Of a stretch of 64,000 nt of DNA, positions 35,658-46,444 are shown in pieces. Source of the DNA: Datura wrightii. Its lineage: Eukaryota > Streptophyta > Magnoliopsida > Solanales > Solanaceae. The stretch covers positions 33,100,001-33,164,000 of the forward strand of contig JASDFA010000003.1 of NCBI GenBank assembly GCA_035772735.1. The letters run 5' to 3'. Each line of letters opens with the position of its first letter. Positions within the stretch are counted from its first letter, which is position 1. A program made the position numbers and the translations under genes. The notes beneath the pieces were generated by a model. That model was not told the origin of the DNA. It saw only the letters and a program-made list of their open reading frames with translations, and ran no database searches.

Positions 35658-36995
35658 CCGGTCAACCGCTTGATGTAGTAGCAGGTGAAGGTACTAGCAG
35701 GGTACAATAAATAGAGAGAGACCCATTAGAGGCCTAGGATGAGGCTGTTACTCCACCACCAGATTCTCTACCCCCTGTTAGAGATGCTCCAAGGGCTAGG
35801 CATGCCCCGAGAACTACAACATCTCCTCCAGTTTGATGGATTAGGAATTGAGGGTTGTGGTACAGTTGGTAGCTAGAGTAGTGGCAGGATAGCTAGAGGT
35901 TGGGGCACAACCAGTTGTAGGATTTGGAGAGCGAGCAGGAAGTTCCAGGTTTCGGGAATTCATAGATTTAAATCTAGTTCTTAGGGACAAATGCGAATGA
36001 GGATCTACAGGATTTTGTTGACCAACTGCACCGTATCTTTCAGGCGATGTATACTACTCCTATCGATGCTATAGAGTTGGTTCCATTTAGATTATGTGAG
36101 GTGGCAGTATTGTGGTATGAGAGTTGGGAGAACTACAGGGGTCGAGATGCACCTTTGGCTAGATGGGTTAATTTTATGGATGCCTTCCTGGATTATTATC
36201 TGCCTTTGGAGGTTCGGGATAATAGAATTGATCAATTCTTACATTTAGAGTAGGGAGACATGACAGTGCGGGATTATGGGCTTCGATTTAATTCCTTGGC
36301 TCGGTATGCACCCTTCTTTTGTCAGTACTATGTGAGCTAGTATACACCGCTATGTAAACCGGTTGCTTCCAAAGTATGTACGACATTGTAGAGTTTCTTA
36401 TATTTAGGAGGGAATGAATATAACATGTATACAATCATTGGCTCAAGGCTTGGAGGATAACAGATTGCGGTAGTTGGATCGGGAATGGACAAAGAGAGAG
36501 TAGCGAAAGAGGATGAGGGCAGCAAAGCCTCAGAGTGGATTTCGAGGTGGCTCTAGGCCATGAGAGTAGATAGACTAGTATAAACTCTCCACTCTATCAA
36601 TGGCTAGTGGTATACCTGATGTTGGCACCTCGATTGGGACAAAAGACACTCGAGCATTGGGGTTCAAGCACCAGGGATGGTCTATGTCGTACTACGGTAG
36701 ATGCAATAGGAGACATGGTGGTGGATGCAGAAGGGGGCATGACACATGTTTTTTTTGTGGAAGTAAGGAACATAATATTAATTATTTCCGTTATAAGGAG
36801 AAGAATGGGATGGTACGACCAACGGGATCCATGGTAGGATCGTCTGCGCCCACATGGTCGATTGAGCTAGGAGCACAATTGGGCCGAGGATAGGGTAGGG
36901 GTAGAGCTGTTACACCAGATTATGCTGTTCTGCATCCACGTATCTTTACGTTAGGAAGGAAGTAGGTTGTAGAGCCTTCAGCAGGCAACACGTAA
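35658..36995 (+). pseudogene. gag: Element B gag (broken, resumes after C)
   Basis: The capsid core is visible in pieces: 'VAVLWYESWENYRG' near 36102, 'RWVNFMDAFLDYYLP' near 36160, 'FLHLE', TAG, 'GDMTVRDYGLRFNSLARYAP' (36236-36310). A single degenerate zinc knuckle reads CFFCGSKEHNINYF (36751-36790), where the last Cys is Phe. After 'LHPRIFTLGRK' near 36940 the similarity to the gag-protease junction ends and the sequence goes directly to the 3' end of the internal region. Many stops. Confidence 0.72.
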
Positions 36996-37216
36996 GTACA
37001 TGTATGTTGTTGATTATTATTTGATTCGGATATATTGGTAGGTCCAAGTTATGCCATGTTCTTGATGTCATCCGTATCATACCCATAGTCCCATGGTTTC
37101 ATGAGTTAGTTGTATTGAGTTGATTTCTAAGTTGAATCGTGCGTATATTGACCCCTAAGTCGAACCTTCCATGTAATGTTCAACATTCGAGGATGAATGT
37201 TTCTTAAGGGGAAGAA
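36996..37216 (+). mobile_element. Element B 3' internal end with polypurine tract
   Basis: Noncoding. The block 'caacattcgaggatgaatgt' shared with A and A2 occurs at about 37182. The purine tract AAGGGGAAGAA (37206-37216) abuts the 3' LTR. The jump from the gag end to this block shows that protease to integrase are missing. Confidence 0.7.
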
Positions 37217-39742
37217 TGTAACACCATGTACATTAGAATGACCATGTTAATTGATTTTAGACATAAGAACCTAGCTTGGTAACTACGTATTGTACGTCAA
37301 GAGAAGTCTGGGGGACGAATGTGTTGTAAGTGATCGAGTGAGCGAGCGAAGGGGCAGAGGTAGTCTGTGTTAACCAACGTGTCACAAAGCTCCTCCTTCA
37401 TGATGGGTAGTGTGGCATGGAGATCCTCCTCTATAATGGGCAGCGTGGAACGGATCCCCTCTATTGGTCCATCCTTTATATAAAAGTATTTGGTCAGTTT
37501 TAGCTCATAAACATTTTTCCCTTGGACGTGAAGGAGTGTAAACTCTCTGGAAATTAGGTTCTCTTCACCCATAAGTGACTTGGGGATTAAATCGTTGGAA
37601 TTCTAGCTTGGTGTTGAGCATTAGAAGCGCATTTTCGTGCTAAATTATGAGGTAGCATTCATCCGTGGTTGTTTTTCTTCTTCTAGCATGGTAAGATCTC
37701 CACTTTTTCTATTTTTAGTTGTTGATCATGGAAGTAAGTTCATAGATGTTAATAGATGGGTGCTCTAAGTTTCTACCGCCAGATTCATGGAAAAACTAGT
37801 TGTTTAAGCCTTGCCTTTTACTATTTCTTGTTGAATATCATAGTTGCATTGTAGAGCTTGGAGGAATTCCCTATGGTAGAATGTTCTTGGTGGTATTAGC
37901 TTGCATTGGGTTTTGGTTGTGATTCACCGGAAATCCAAGGTATGTTGAGGCTTTTTGCACTCTCTTTTGTTGGTGCAATTTCCATTGGCTTTATAGATTG
38001 TTCTAGTTGTGTACTAGGCTGCCTAGGCTACATATTATTGTTACTCTTGATCATGTATTTAAGCCATTGTTTTTGTTGTGGAAATTGGGTTAGTTTGACA
38101 GCTCGTTTGGAGCTTTAGACTCGCTTTCCCAAGGGGTACTTCGGTGAGTCGAATTGCTTTGAGGAATCGAATTGTAAATGTTGTTGTAAGTTCGGTGTGT
38201 TGTCTTTTTAATGGTTTTTTGTGCTTATGGATTGTATGTTTTCGATCATTGATATGTTACTGGATTTAAGGATGGACATAAATACCAAAAAAGGGAATCA
38301 AAACTAAATCGAACTAATTCAATTTTTTTACTTTTTTTGGTTCTATTTTTTAAAAAAAACTTGAGCATTCAATTTTTGGATTTCAGTTTAACCAAAATTT
38401 TATAAATTTTTTAATAAAAAAATAAAAATACTACACCCAACCCAATCGCAAAGCCCATTTAGAGAATTATTATATAATTGATACAATTTCTTGAGTTTTT
38501 CACGAATAGCAAGTTCTATAACAATATTAGCATGTTAAAAGGATTCCTACCATTATTAATATGCTCTGAAAGAGAGATAAAATATATAATAAAATATTTA
38601 ACATGAAATCAGAGACCATAGATTATTTAAATCTTTAAAGACCCTTAAGAAAATTTATTATGAAATGCTATATACCTACTACTAAATGTAAACCAACTAA
38701 TCCCACTAAGAATCTATAAATAAAAATTTAAAATATTACCTAGTTATATATTTTTTTAAACTTAAAATTTATCTTAGTTTGAATTAACCATTAGAGCACA
38801 AAACCTGAAATAATTTATTTTGAATTTAAAAAAATAAAATAACTTATTTTATTTAAAAATGTAGCTTATTTTACAAGAAAAAATAGCTCATTAATTAGGC
38901 CGAAACTGGAAATACCGAAGAACCAAATTGAATTAGTTCAGTTTGGTGTTCAGTACATACTAATGAAAAATCGAAAACCAAAAAATCAATTTGAAATTTT
39001 AGAAACCAAATCGAAAAACCGAATGCCCACCCCTAGCTAGATTGCTATATATTATGTGAAGCTATGGAAGGCTCTATGATGGTCGCTAATTCCATAGTGA
39101 TTTTCGACTAGATTGAGCCCTGGCCAATAAGTTGACTATTTTCGACAGGGTCATAGGTGTGAATTTAGTTACCTATAAGGCCGTGATGGTTATTCCAGTA
39201 AGGCAACATTAATGTGCTATCATATTATTGATTATGGACATTGTTCATGTGACTGCTGTACCTTTGTTCACCTAGAATTGTGTTTGTTTCTTGGTTTTGG
39301 AAATCTCGGCCTTGTGATGTTGTAGGGTTAGTATTTCCATATGGAGCTTTTTACGTCTCTCTTTGGTTTTGGTTTTGATTTTCTTGCTATACTTTACATA
39401 CTCGGTACATGTTTGTACTAACGCCCTAGTCAGAACACTGCTTTCACGCCTGCAGATCTTGATCATCAGGCTGATCGAGGACCTGGAGGTTGAGCTGAGT
39501 CCTTGGTGATTTTGGTAAGCTTTAGCTTTTTTGGAGTTACCTTTTTGAGTTTTTTTTGTACATAATGGATAGATCAGGGCCTCGTCCCCATCGATATTAA
39601 CTTGTTAAACTCCTTAGAGGTTCGTAAATGTTACCGATCGGGTTGTGTTGATGTATTAGGATTTTGATTGTTATGTATATGTATCTTTTGATTTTATGTG
39701 GCCTAGTCGGCCCTTATATCCTAACTTTTTAAGTTGGTTGTT
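37217..39742 (+). repeat. Element B 3' LTR, first part (holds a MITE)
   Basis: Starts TGTAACACC and is collinear with 2288-3706 and 13970-14300. It is about 770 bp longer than the 5' copy because of the hAT-type element at 38267-39035. TATA box at 37477-37484. Interrupted at 39742 by element D; the remaining 108 bp are at 61570-61677. Confidence 0.87.
38267..39035. mobile_element. hAT-type MITE in the 3' LTR of B
   Basis: AT-rich, noncoding, about 769 bp. The terminal inverted repeats TAAGGATGGACAT (38267-38279) and ATGCCCACCCCTA (39023-39035, reverse complement TAGGGGTGGGCAT) match at 10 of 13 positions, with only A/G differences. The flanks ACTGGATT and GCTAGATT (8 bp, six identical) fit the 8-bp duplication of hAT transposons. 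The 5' LTR of B lacks it at the matching place near 3330. No transposase is present. Confidence 0.78.
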
Positions 39743-41109
39743 TGATGCATCGGGAATTAGTGATGCATCTTTGCTTTATTTCATAGCATTTTGCATGTCT
39801 TTAGGAGTTAAATTAAGTGAAAACTAACCTTATTATGCTATATTTCAGAAACTTAAGAAAAGTAAAAATAAAAGGAGTTAAAGTTAAAAAATTGTCGAAA
39901 AGAAGAGACAGTGGACATCATCAACCGTCATAGTCAAGCAGAAAATTTCAGGAACCAAGCTAACAGAGTCCTTAAATGATAGTTTGACGGAAGAACCATT
40001 TTTCCAGAGGATGATGCGTCAATTGAAGGACAAACCTAAGCTAGGTAGAAGTGAAATTCTAAAGTGCAGTACGAGGGACGAACCGTCTTTTCAAAATATA
40101 GATTGTCGATCAATTGATGACAAGTTGTTGACAGAATCCACTTTGCAAAGTACGGACCAAAGGACGGTCTGTCTCTGCACACCTGGAAACTCCGAAGTTT
40201 GAATTAATTGGGCTTTTCATACATAGTATAAATAGATTTTTCTTGTAATTTTTACAGAGCTTTCAATTCATATTTTTAGTAGAGAGTAGACTAGTTAGCC
40301 TTAGTTTACATAGTAGATTCTAGATCTTAGCTTGTAATTTGAAGATTTCATTTCATCTATTGAAGATTTATTATCCAATTTCAATTTCCATTGGTAAGCA
40401 TGTCTAATTACTTTATTTTACTTCTTCTTGCTATGGGTAACTAAACCTAGATCTAGAGTTGTGAACCCTGATAATCCCAATTTGGTGAAATTGACTGGGC
40501 TTATGAGCATTTAATTAATTTATGCTTTGTAGTGTGGGATTGGTGATGAAAGTCACCAATCCTGCCCAATTACCTTTATGAGGCTGAAAAGAGAAAATTT
40601 AAGTTGGGTTAGCATCAACAATAATAACTCAAGACATAACCCTTGTTTAATAGATTCTCTTAGACATAGGTTGAATTTCAATTGGCAACAAGTAATTGTT
40701 TAGAAGAGAGTTCTCTTCAAATTGACTAAATTGAAGTAGATTGACACTTGTGGTGCTATTGAAAGATAGTCATGGGTTTCCTAAGTCTTTGCTTGCATTT
40801 TCAGCCTTAGCCTATTCTCAGTTTATCCATATTGGGTGATTTAGAGTGATCAATCCAATATTGGGGTCACTTCCCTAGAATTATCTCAAATTGATTACAA
40901 CCCTAGCATATTACACTCCCTAATTGTAGTTAAATTTTATAACTCTCAATTCGAATAGACTCTAATCTTGCAATACTATATTGATCGATACTGGCTAGAT
41001 TGGGCTTTGAGTAGTGTCTTTGGGATTTATCCCCAACTCCTCGTTGGGTTCTATATTTGTTGAGATTATTTACACTATCCGATATTATGAGTGGATTTGA
41101 ATGACATCA
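39743..41109 (+). repeat. Element D 5' LTR
   Basis: 1367 bp. Contains 'aggacgaaccgtc'- and 'aaaggacggtct'-type words at about 39895-40175, a TATA box TATAAATA at 40227-40234, and 'ctcctcgttgggttctat' near its end. Collinear with 51547-52292 and 60889-61564. Confidence 0.9.
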
Positions 41110-41116
41110 AATATTA

Positions 41117-41134
41117 TGGTGTCGTTGCTGGGGA
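41117..41134 (+). other. Primer binding site of D (tRNA-Asp type)
   Basis: TGGTGTCGTTGCTGGGGA, three mismatches from the usual Athila/Tat site, seven bases after the LTR end. Confidence 0.8.
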
Positions 41135-41244
41135 CTACGACATAAGCCCTATCAGTCTAGTTTTCTTGCTTAAACCTATTCTTTTACCTTTTCTTTTTGT
41201 TTTTGGCAATTGATACAGGATTGGTTGTTCTTCTGTCCAGAGAC

Positions 41245-43624
41245 ATGGAAAACATGTTCATAAAAGTCAATGAGGAAGTTGACTACGCAAGTTTCATCAT
41301 CCCACCAAGGGTGAATGCTTCATTATTCAAGATTAACGGATGCATCTACACTATGCTTAAGGTAGAGGGGAAGTTTCTCAACTCCACGAACGATGACCTT
41401 CATTAGCATTTAAGGAAGTTTTTGTAGGAGTGCAATCTCCACAAGAAAAATAACATTTTGGATGATACTATCCGGCTATGAGTATTCAAATATTCACCGA
41501 TGAATTAAGGGATTGGTTGCAGAGACTCCCTCCAAACTCAATCCTTACATGGTAGGAGTTAGTTAGTGTCTCCTTGAAAAAGTACTTTTCACCTAGAAAA
41601 AAGATGGAGCAACAGGACCAGATAATCTATTTTTGGTAGCTTCTACAGAACAGTTGTTCGAAGCTTGGGAAATATTCTGGCAATACATCCTTCGGTACTA
41701 ACCATGGGTTCCGAAACACATCTTGCTTGATAAGTTTTACATCAAGTTGAATACTTTGGCCCATTTTATTGCAAACAATGCCACTGGCGGTTACTTCATG
41801 GACAAGACATTCAACAGAATGCCATCATTTTGGATAGAATAGCAAAGCACAACCATGCCTGACATAGTGGGGACTAGAGTGGAGGAATCAATGTTGGTAC
41901 TCCTTCATTATCTTACTTGATGAAGGAGAATCAGTAGCGTGATCAGAAGATGGACACCATGGCAACTAACATAGCCCTCATCATAAAGTTGACTGAGTTT
42001 GAGGTCAAAAAAGTGCATGCTATTAATGAGACCACGGCTGGTGTTCAATATGGGCATGGATGCCCTCCTCTTCCTTACTAGTATCAACCATTACAAGAGC
42101 TACTTCCTATGCAAGTTGAAGATGCCAACTATGTTGGAAACTCATCCGGTGGCTATAGATCACAATATCAGTAAGGCCATTCCTCATTTTTGTATCAAGG
42201 GCAATGGAGATCTCAACTGCAATGTCAAGGTCAATATTACCCAAGGAATGATTATGATGGTCAAAATTAGGATTGGCACAATGGTTCAAATTTTCAAAAT
42301 AGAGGCTCATCTTCTTATGTTCCCCCAAGAAGTTCCCCCTATAAAGCTTAAAATTGGAGGGAGGGTCCTTCTCATGATCGTGGAGGCACAAATATTGAAG
42401 GGATGTTAGAGAAGGTGTTTGCCAGTCAAGAGAGATCAGATGCTTGTCTTAGAACCTCACAAAGATTGTAGGCTCTCACACAGCTTCCATTCAGAAGTGA
42501 AAATCCAAAGTGAAAAGACTATCTCCCTAGTGACACTGTGGAAAATCCAAAAGGACATGTGGGAACTTCCAATGCTCAATGCATGGCCATTGTCACAAGG
42601 AGTGGAAAGATTGTGCAACTTGTGGATGGTGTAGTTGAGAATGAGCTTGAAATTGTGGTTGAGGTTGATGACAAGTGGAGAGGCCTAAAAATTCTTTTGT
42701 TAATGAGGTAGTTAAAGGTGGAGCCAAAAAGCCACTTATTGAGAAAGTTTCAAAAGATAGTTTGATTTTTCCAAAGGAGAGAAATAAGGCTAAGGGAAGT
42801 GTAAATGAATTTGAAAAATATTTTTCTCTGCCTGTTCCTCCACTTCCATAAAGAATAGCTCAACAGGTTCTTGATGCAAAGTGGCAAAGCACCCTGAGCG
42901 GCTAAAAGAAGCAACACTCCAAGTACCATTTATAGATTCCCTCAAAGAAATGCCTAATTTTGCTAAGTGTTTAAAGATGTTGTTGAGTAGAAATCTATCA
43001 TTTGACAAAGAGGATTTCATTCCCATGACACATAGAGTGAGTTCCATCATTGCAAGCACACGTGTCGAAAAGAAAGGATACCCGAGAGAATTTACCATGT
43101 CTTACTGGATCGGTAGATATGACTGCTTGCATGCCCTTTTTGATAATGGGGCAAGTATTAATCTAATGCCTCTAGCTATTTACAAGTGATCCAGGTTGTC
43201 TATATTGAAGTCTACCTCTATCCAGCTCCAAATGACCGATAAGACAATTAAGACACCGGTGGGGGTAGTGGAAGATGTGCTCTTGAGTGCAATGTTGACC
43301 GGGATATTCTATCATATTTGGAAGACCTTTTTCGGCTATTTGTAGAGCCTTGATGGACTCAAAAAAGCACGAAATCATATTTTGTGTCAAGGATGAGAGC
43401 ATCACTTTCAAAGCCGGGAGAGGTCATTTGTTGTCATAGGAGTTGGGGACATCTTTGTGGTCAATATTGGAAAAATTGCTGATGAAGTGGCTGAACATTT
43501 TGTTGCTGCATCACCCAAGAGAAAGAAGGCCAAATCAACATGGGTGAAGCAGTACCTCTGTGGCACCAAAAATAGGAAGCAGGTGAGGAAGTCAAATCCC
43601 AAGGATGGCTCACCAAGTCCATGA
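41245..43624 (+). pseudogene. gag: Element D gag-protease (broken)
   Basis: First ATG of the frame at 41245. N-terminal region 'SFIIPPRVNASLFKINGC' and 'DDLH', TAG, 'HLRKFL' align in order with gag of F. The middle is heavily frameshifted (about 41450-42660), with 'TRSGKIVQLVDG' near 42600. The 'VPFIDSLKEMPNFAKCLK' block lies near 42922. The protease motif is Asp-Asn-Gly-Ala ('LFDNGASINLMPL', near 43140). The C-terminus ends with a stop at 43622-43624. Many TAG/TGA stops. Confidence 0.8.
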
Positions 43625-43629
43625 TCAGG

Positions 43630-43758
43630 TATCTTGTGTCGTGTCGCCATATTTAATTAGGCACTTCTTAGGAGGAAACCCAAGGGATGCTACACCATGT
43701 GTAGTATTCACGTCATGCCGCGACATTAAATCAAGTTCTTCTTGGAAGGCAACCCAAG
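43630..43758 (+). other. Tandem post-gag two-hairpin motif (two copies)
   Basis: Copy 1 starts about 6 nt after the gag stop; its stem 2 is CUUAG-GAGGAAAC-CCAAG (43667-43684, one mismatch). Copy 2 (43711-43758) has stem 1 GUC/GAC around AUGCCGC (43712-43724), a 'attaaatcaag' linker, and a perfect stem 2 CUUGG-AAGGCAAC-CCAAG (43741-43758). Same position as in C and F. Confidence 0.65.
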
Positions 43759-44490
43759 CATTTTTTGACTAATGTATGTTAGTGCATGTAGGTACACTTG
43801 AAAAGATGGAGGAATGAGATCTAAAACAAAAAAGGGAAAATCTGGTATGCAAGAAACAATTCAACAAATGGGCTGTCCTTTTAAAGGACGGACCACATTT
43901 CTCACCATCTTGTAAATATGGTCCACTAGTTAAAAAAGGGAAAGGGACGGTCCAATATGCGAACCGTACTCTGCTCAAATGGTCCATGCATTGGACCTCT
44001 TTTGGTTTTTAAAAAAGTTGAATGGACCCTTTAGGGAGATGGATTTTGGTCGTGTCATGGCTAACATGGGCCGAATTGGTCTTAGTTAGCCACCCATGGG
44101 CTGAATAGTCCCGACCCATGTCTTTTAAAAGGAAATTTGAGTGTTAAAGCAGGCATCTTTGCCCGACAAACTGTTGCCTTCCGTCTTCCCCTTTATTCTT
44201 CATTTCTCCACTTCTCCTTTCTGAAAATCCTCCATTCTCATTAGTTCTTTGCTAAACCTAATTCTTACCTTTCATTTATCATATGCACACAAATCTTAAT
44301 CATGACCTAGGGTTTGGAAACCCCATTCAGTCGTTAATTTCTTTCATCAAGCACACAAAAACCTGCAATCATATAGGTATTTAATCTTGATTTTGAGCCT
44401 TATTATTTTAGGCCTAATGTGATGTGCAACATGTATTGAATTGGGAGTGTTGTATACCTATTCTTGTAGTATGAATTTGGAGGGAGAACT
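43759..44490 (+). promoter_or_regulatory. Element D gag-ORF2 spacer with LTR-type words, first part
   Basis: Noncoding. It has GTCCTTT-T-AAAGGAC (43875-43889, perfect 7-bp arms), GGAC-G-GTCC (43945-43953) and 'gaaccgta', the same word family as in the LTRs of D. Followed by T-rich sequence up to solo LTR I. Confidence 0.45.
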
Positions 44491-45257
44491 TGATAACATC
44501 CAAATTCACTCCTTATGAGGAGAGAGTGTACACGGTTGTATGTAATATAATTTATCCAACTTTATGAGTTAAGGTCGAATCTACAGGGAATTGAATCAAT
44601 AATCTAAAATTTATAAACTAACTCAAACTAGAATGCATCATTTTCCAATATTTGAAAAGTAAAAATGGAGGAAGAAGGGAAAACAATATCAAATTAAAAT
44701 TTAGAACTAAGTGAGGAGAATTTAGATTATTGCAATCACAAGTGAGATGGCTAGGGGTGTGCTAATGATGGGCTAACAGCTAGAATGGGATTTATTTCAT
44801 TACCTTAGATTCAAATTTAACATAGATAGCAGTGGATAAAATACATTCTCTCATTTCTCAACCACAAGAATGTTTATGCCTTGGGTTTTCTCAAACCCCA
44901 AGGGCACATTCAAATTTTCAACCACAAGAGCTTGAGGAAGAATCAAGCTATATCTAGCCTTAATTCTTTAATGGAGTGGGAATGTGGGTTTTGACTATCT
45001 CTAGCTCAAGCCCAACATCAACACTCTAAATCCTCCCTATTATTTTCTCACCAAATTCTCACCCTTCTTTCTCAAGCAAAAGAAAGAAAAGTAATTAAAA
45101 TCAATGTTTCCAACCATCAATTTTTATAATTAAAACTTAGATAAAAATAATATATCTATGCTTGCAATTAGAATCGAAGAATAATTAATCAATACCCATT
45201 TATGTTTACAAACCTACCATGCACACACCCCTAGCTAGCAAGTTAGCTACTCATATT

Positions 45258-45295
<38 letters not shown>

Positions 45296-45945
45296 ACCAA
45301 GAGGATTCCCCTCAACATTCATTATATGGGTTCACCAATGTTCTTCACAAGATCTTCAACAATAATGGAATTCCCCCAAAATTGGGTTAAAGAAGACGAA
45401 GAAGAAAAGTACTTTCTATCACTACTATTCTATGATGTGTAAAAAACTATTCTCCAATCTATCCTCTATGTGTGGTGTACAATTAGGGTGATAATATCTG
45501 CAATATTCTTGTGTATAACTTTGCAAAATTTCCCTAGGGAGCTTCTAGGTACTTTGGGACCTTTACTGGACATTTTTGCCCCTCCATCAGCGAAATGGGT
45601 CACTTGCACTTCAACTGCGGTTAGCAGGTACCAATCCGTGGTTCACAGGTGAATAGAAGGTGCAAACAATCCCACCTGCATTTTGCAGGTGCCAATCCAT
45701 GGTTAGCAGGTGCAAGGCAGTCCCAACTACGCCAGACCTGCATTTTGCAAGTCCAGATCCGTGTTTCCCAGGTTAAAAACATGTCTTTAGCAGTTTTTTT
45801 TAAGTTTAAATCCTCCATTATTTTTGATTCCTTTGAATGTCTGCATAGAGAATAAAAAGGGCATAAAACCTTCCTAAATGAGTTGAAAATCAATCAAAAG
45901 CTAATGCTTAAAAGCCAAATGAGTTGGTAAATTACCAATTCATCA
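44491..45945 (-). mobile_element. Solo LTR I (Athila-like) in the gag-ORF2 spacer of D
   Basis: TGATAACATCC at the left end and ATTCATCA at the right end, with an exact 5-bp TSD GAACT (44486-44490 and 45946-45950). The left end resembles the left end of the LTRs of C (TGATAACACTC, 'aaggtcgaatctacaggga'), so the polarity is minus. No primer site, coding or second LTR: a recombined solo LTR, 1455 bp. Contains repeated 'tgcaggtgccaatcc' units (45600-45760). Confidence 0.85.
45259..45292. repeat. (AG)17 microsatellite in solo LTR I
   Basis: An uninterrupted AG run of 34 bases. Confidence 0.97.
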
Positions 45946-45950
45946 GAACT

Positions 45951-46444
45951 TGGGTTAAAATAGCTAGAATTTTGGATGGGACTTAGGTGAGTGTTTGAAT
46001 GTGTTTAATTAATTGTAAATTATTTCTTGAACTTGAAATTGGTATAGCCCCATTCCATGTCTAAGATTTATTCAAAATTTGAATTGCCCGTAATATTGGA
46101 AAGCTATTGAATCCCCAAAGGATGGAGGCATTGACAGATGTCTCTTCCAAAGATGGACCGTCTCTTCCATAGACAACCCATTTGTTGCTCCATCAATTAA
46201 ACCCAACTAAGCAAGTTCTCTGAGTTCAAGAATGACTCAAAGGATGGAGCATCCTTTGAAAGAATGGTCCCCACCTTGAACTGTCTATTGAACCAGTGGA
46301 TGGGAAATTCATGGGGTCAATTTACGATGCAAGGTACGATCCATCTCTTTAGAGTATGGACCGTCCTTCCAACCATATTGAGCTATATTCTTCTAATTTC
46401 ACGATTACGCCTAGTACATGTTATGACAAGTTGGTGAAAGGTAA
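45951..46444 (+). promoter_or_regulatory. Element D gag-ORF2 spacer, second part
   Basis: Continuation after solo LTR I. Contains LTR-type words again: 'gatggaccgtctcttccat' near 46153, 'ggatggagcatcctttga' near 46243, and 'tatggaccgtccttcc' near 46357, immediately upstream of the second ORF. Confidence 0.45.

Noticed and set aside
38267..39035. A/T-rich insertion considered as a SINE
   Set aside because: No A/B box or poly-A tail; inverted ends and an 8-bp duplication favour a hAT-type MITE.
45600..45760. Short repeats 'tgcaggtgccaatcc' as a possible minisatellite
   Set aside because: Only three or four uneven units within solo LTR I; a normal feature of such LTRs rather than an array.
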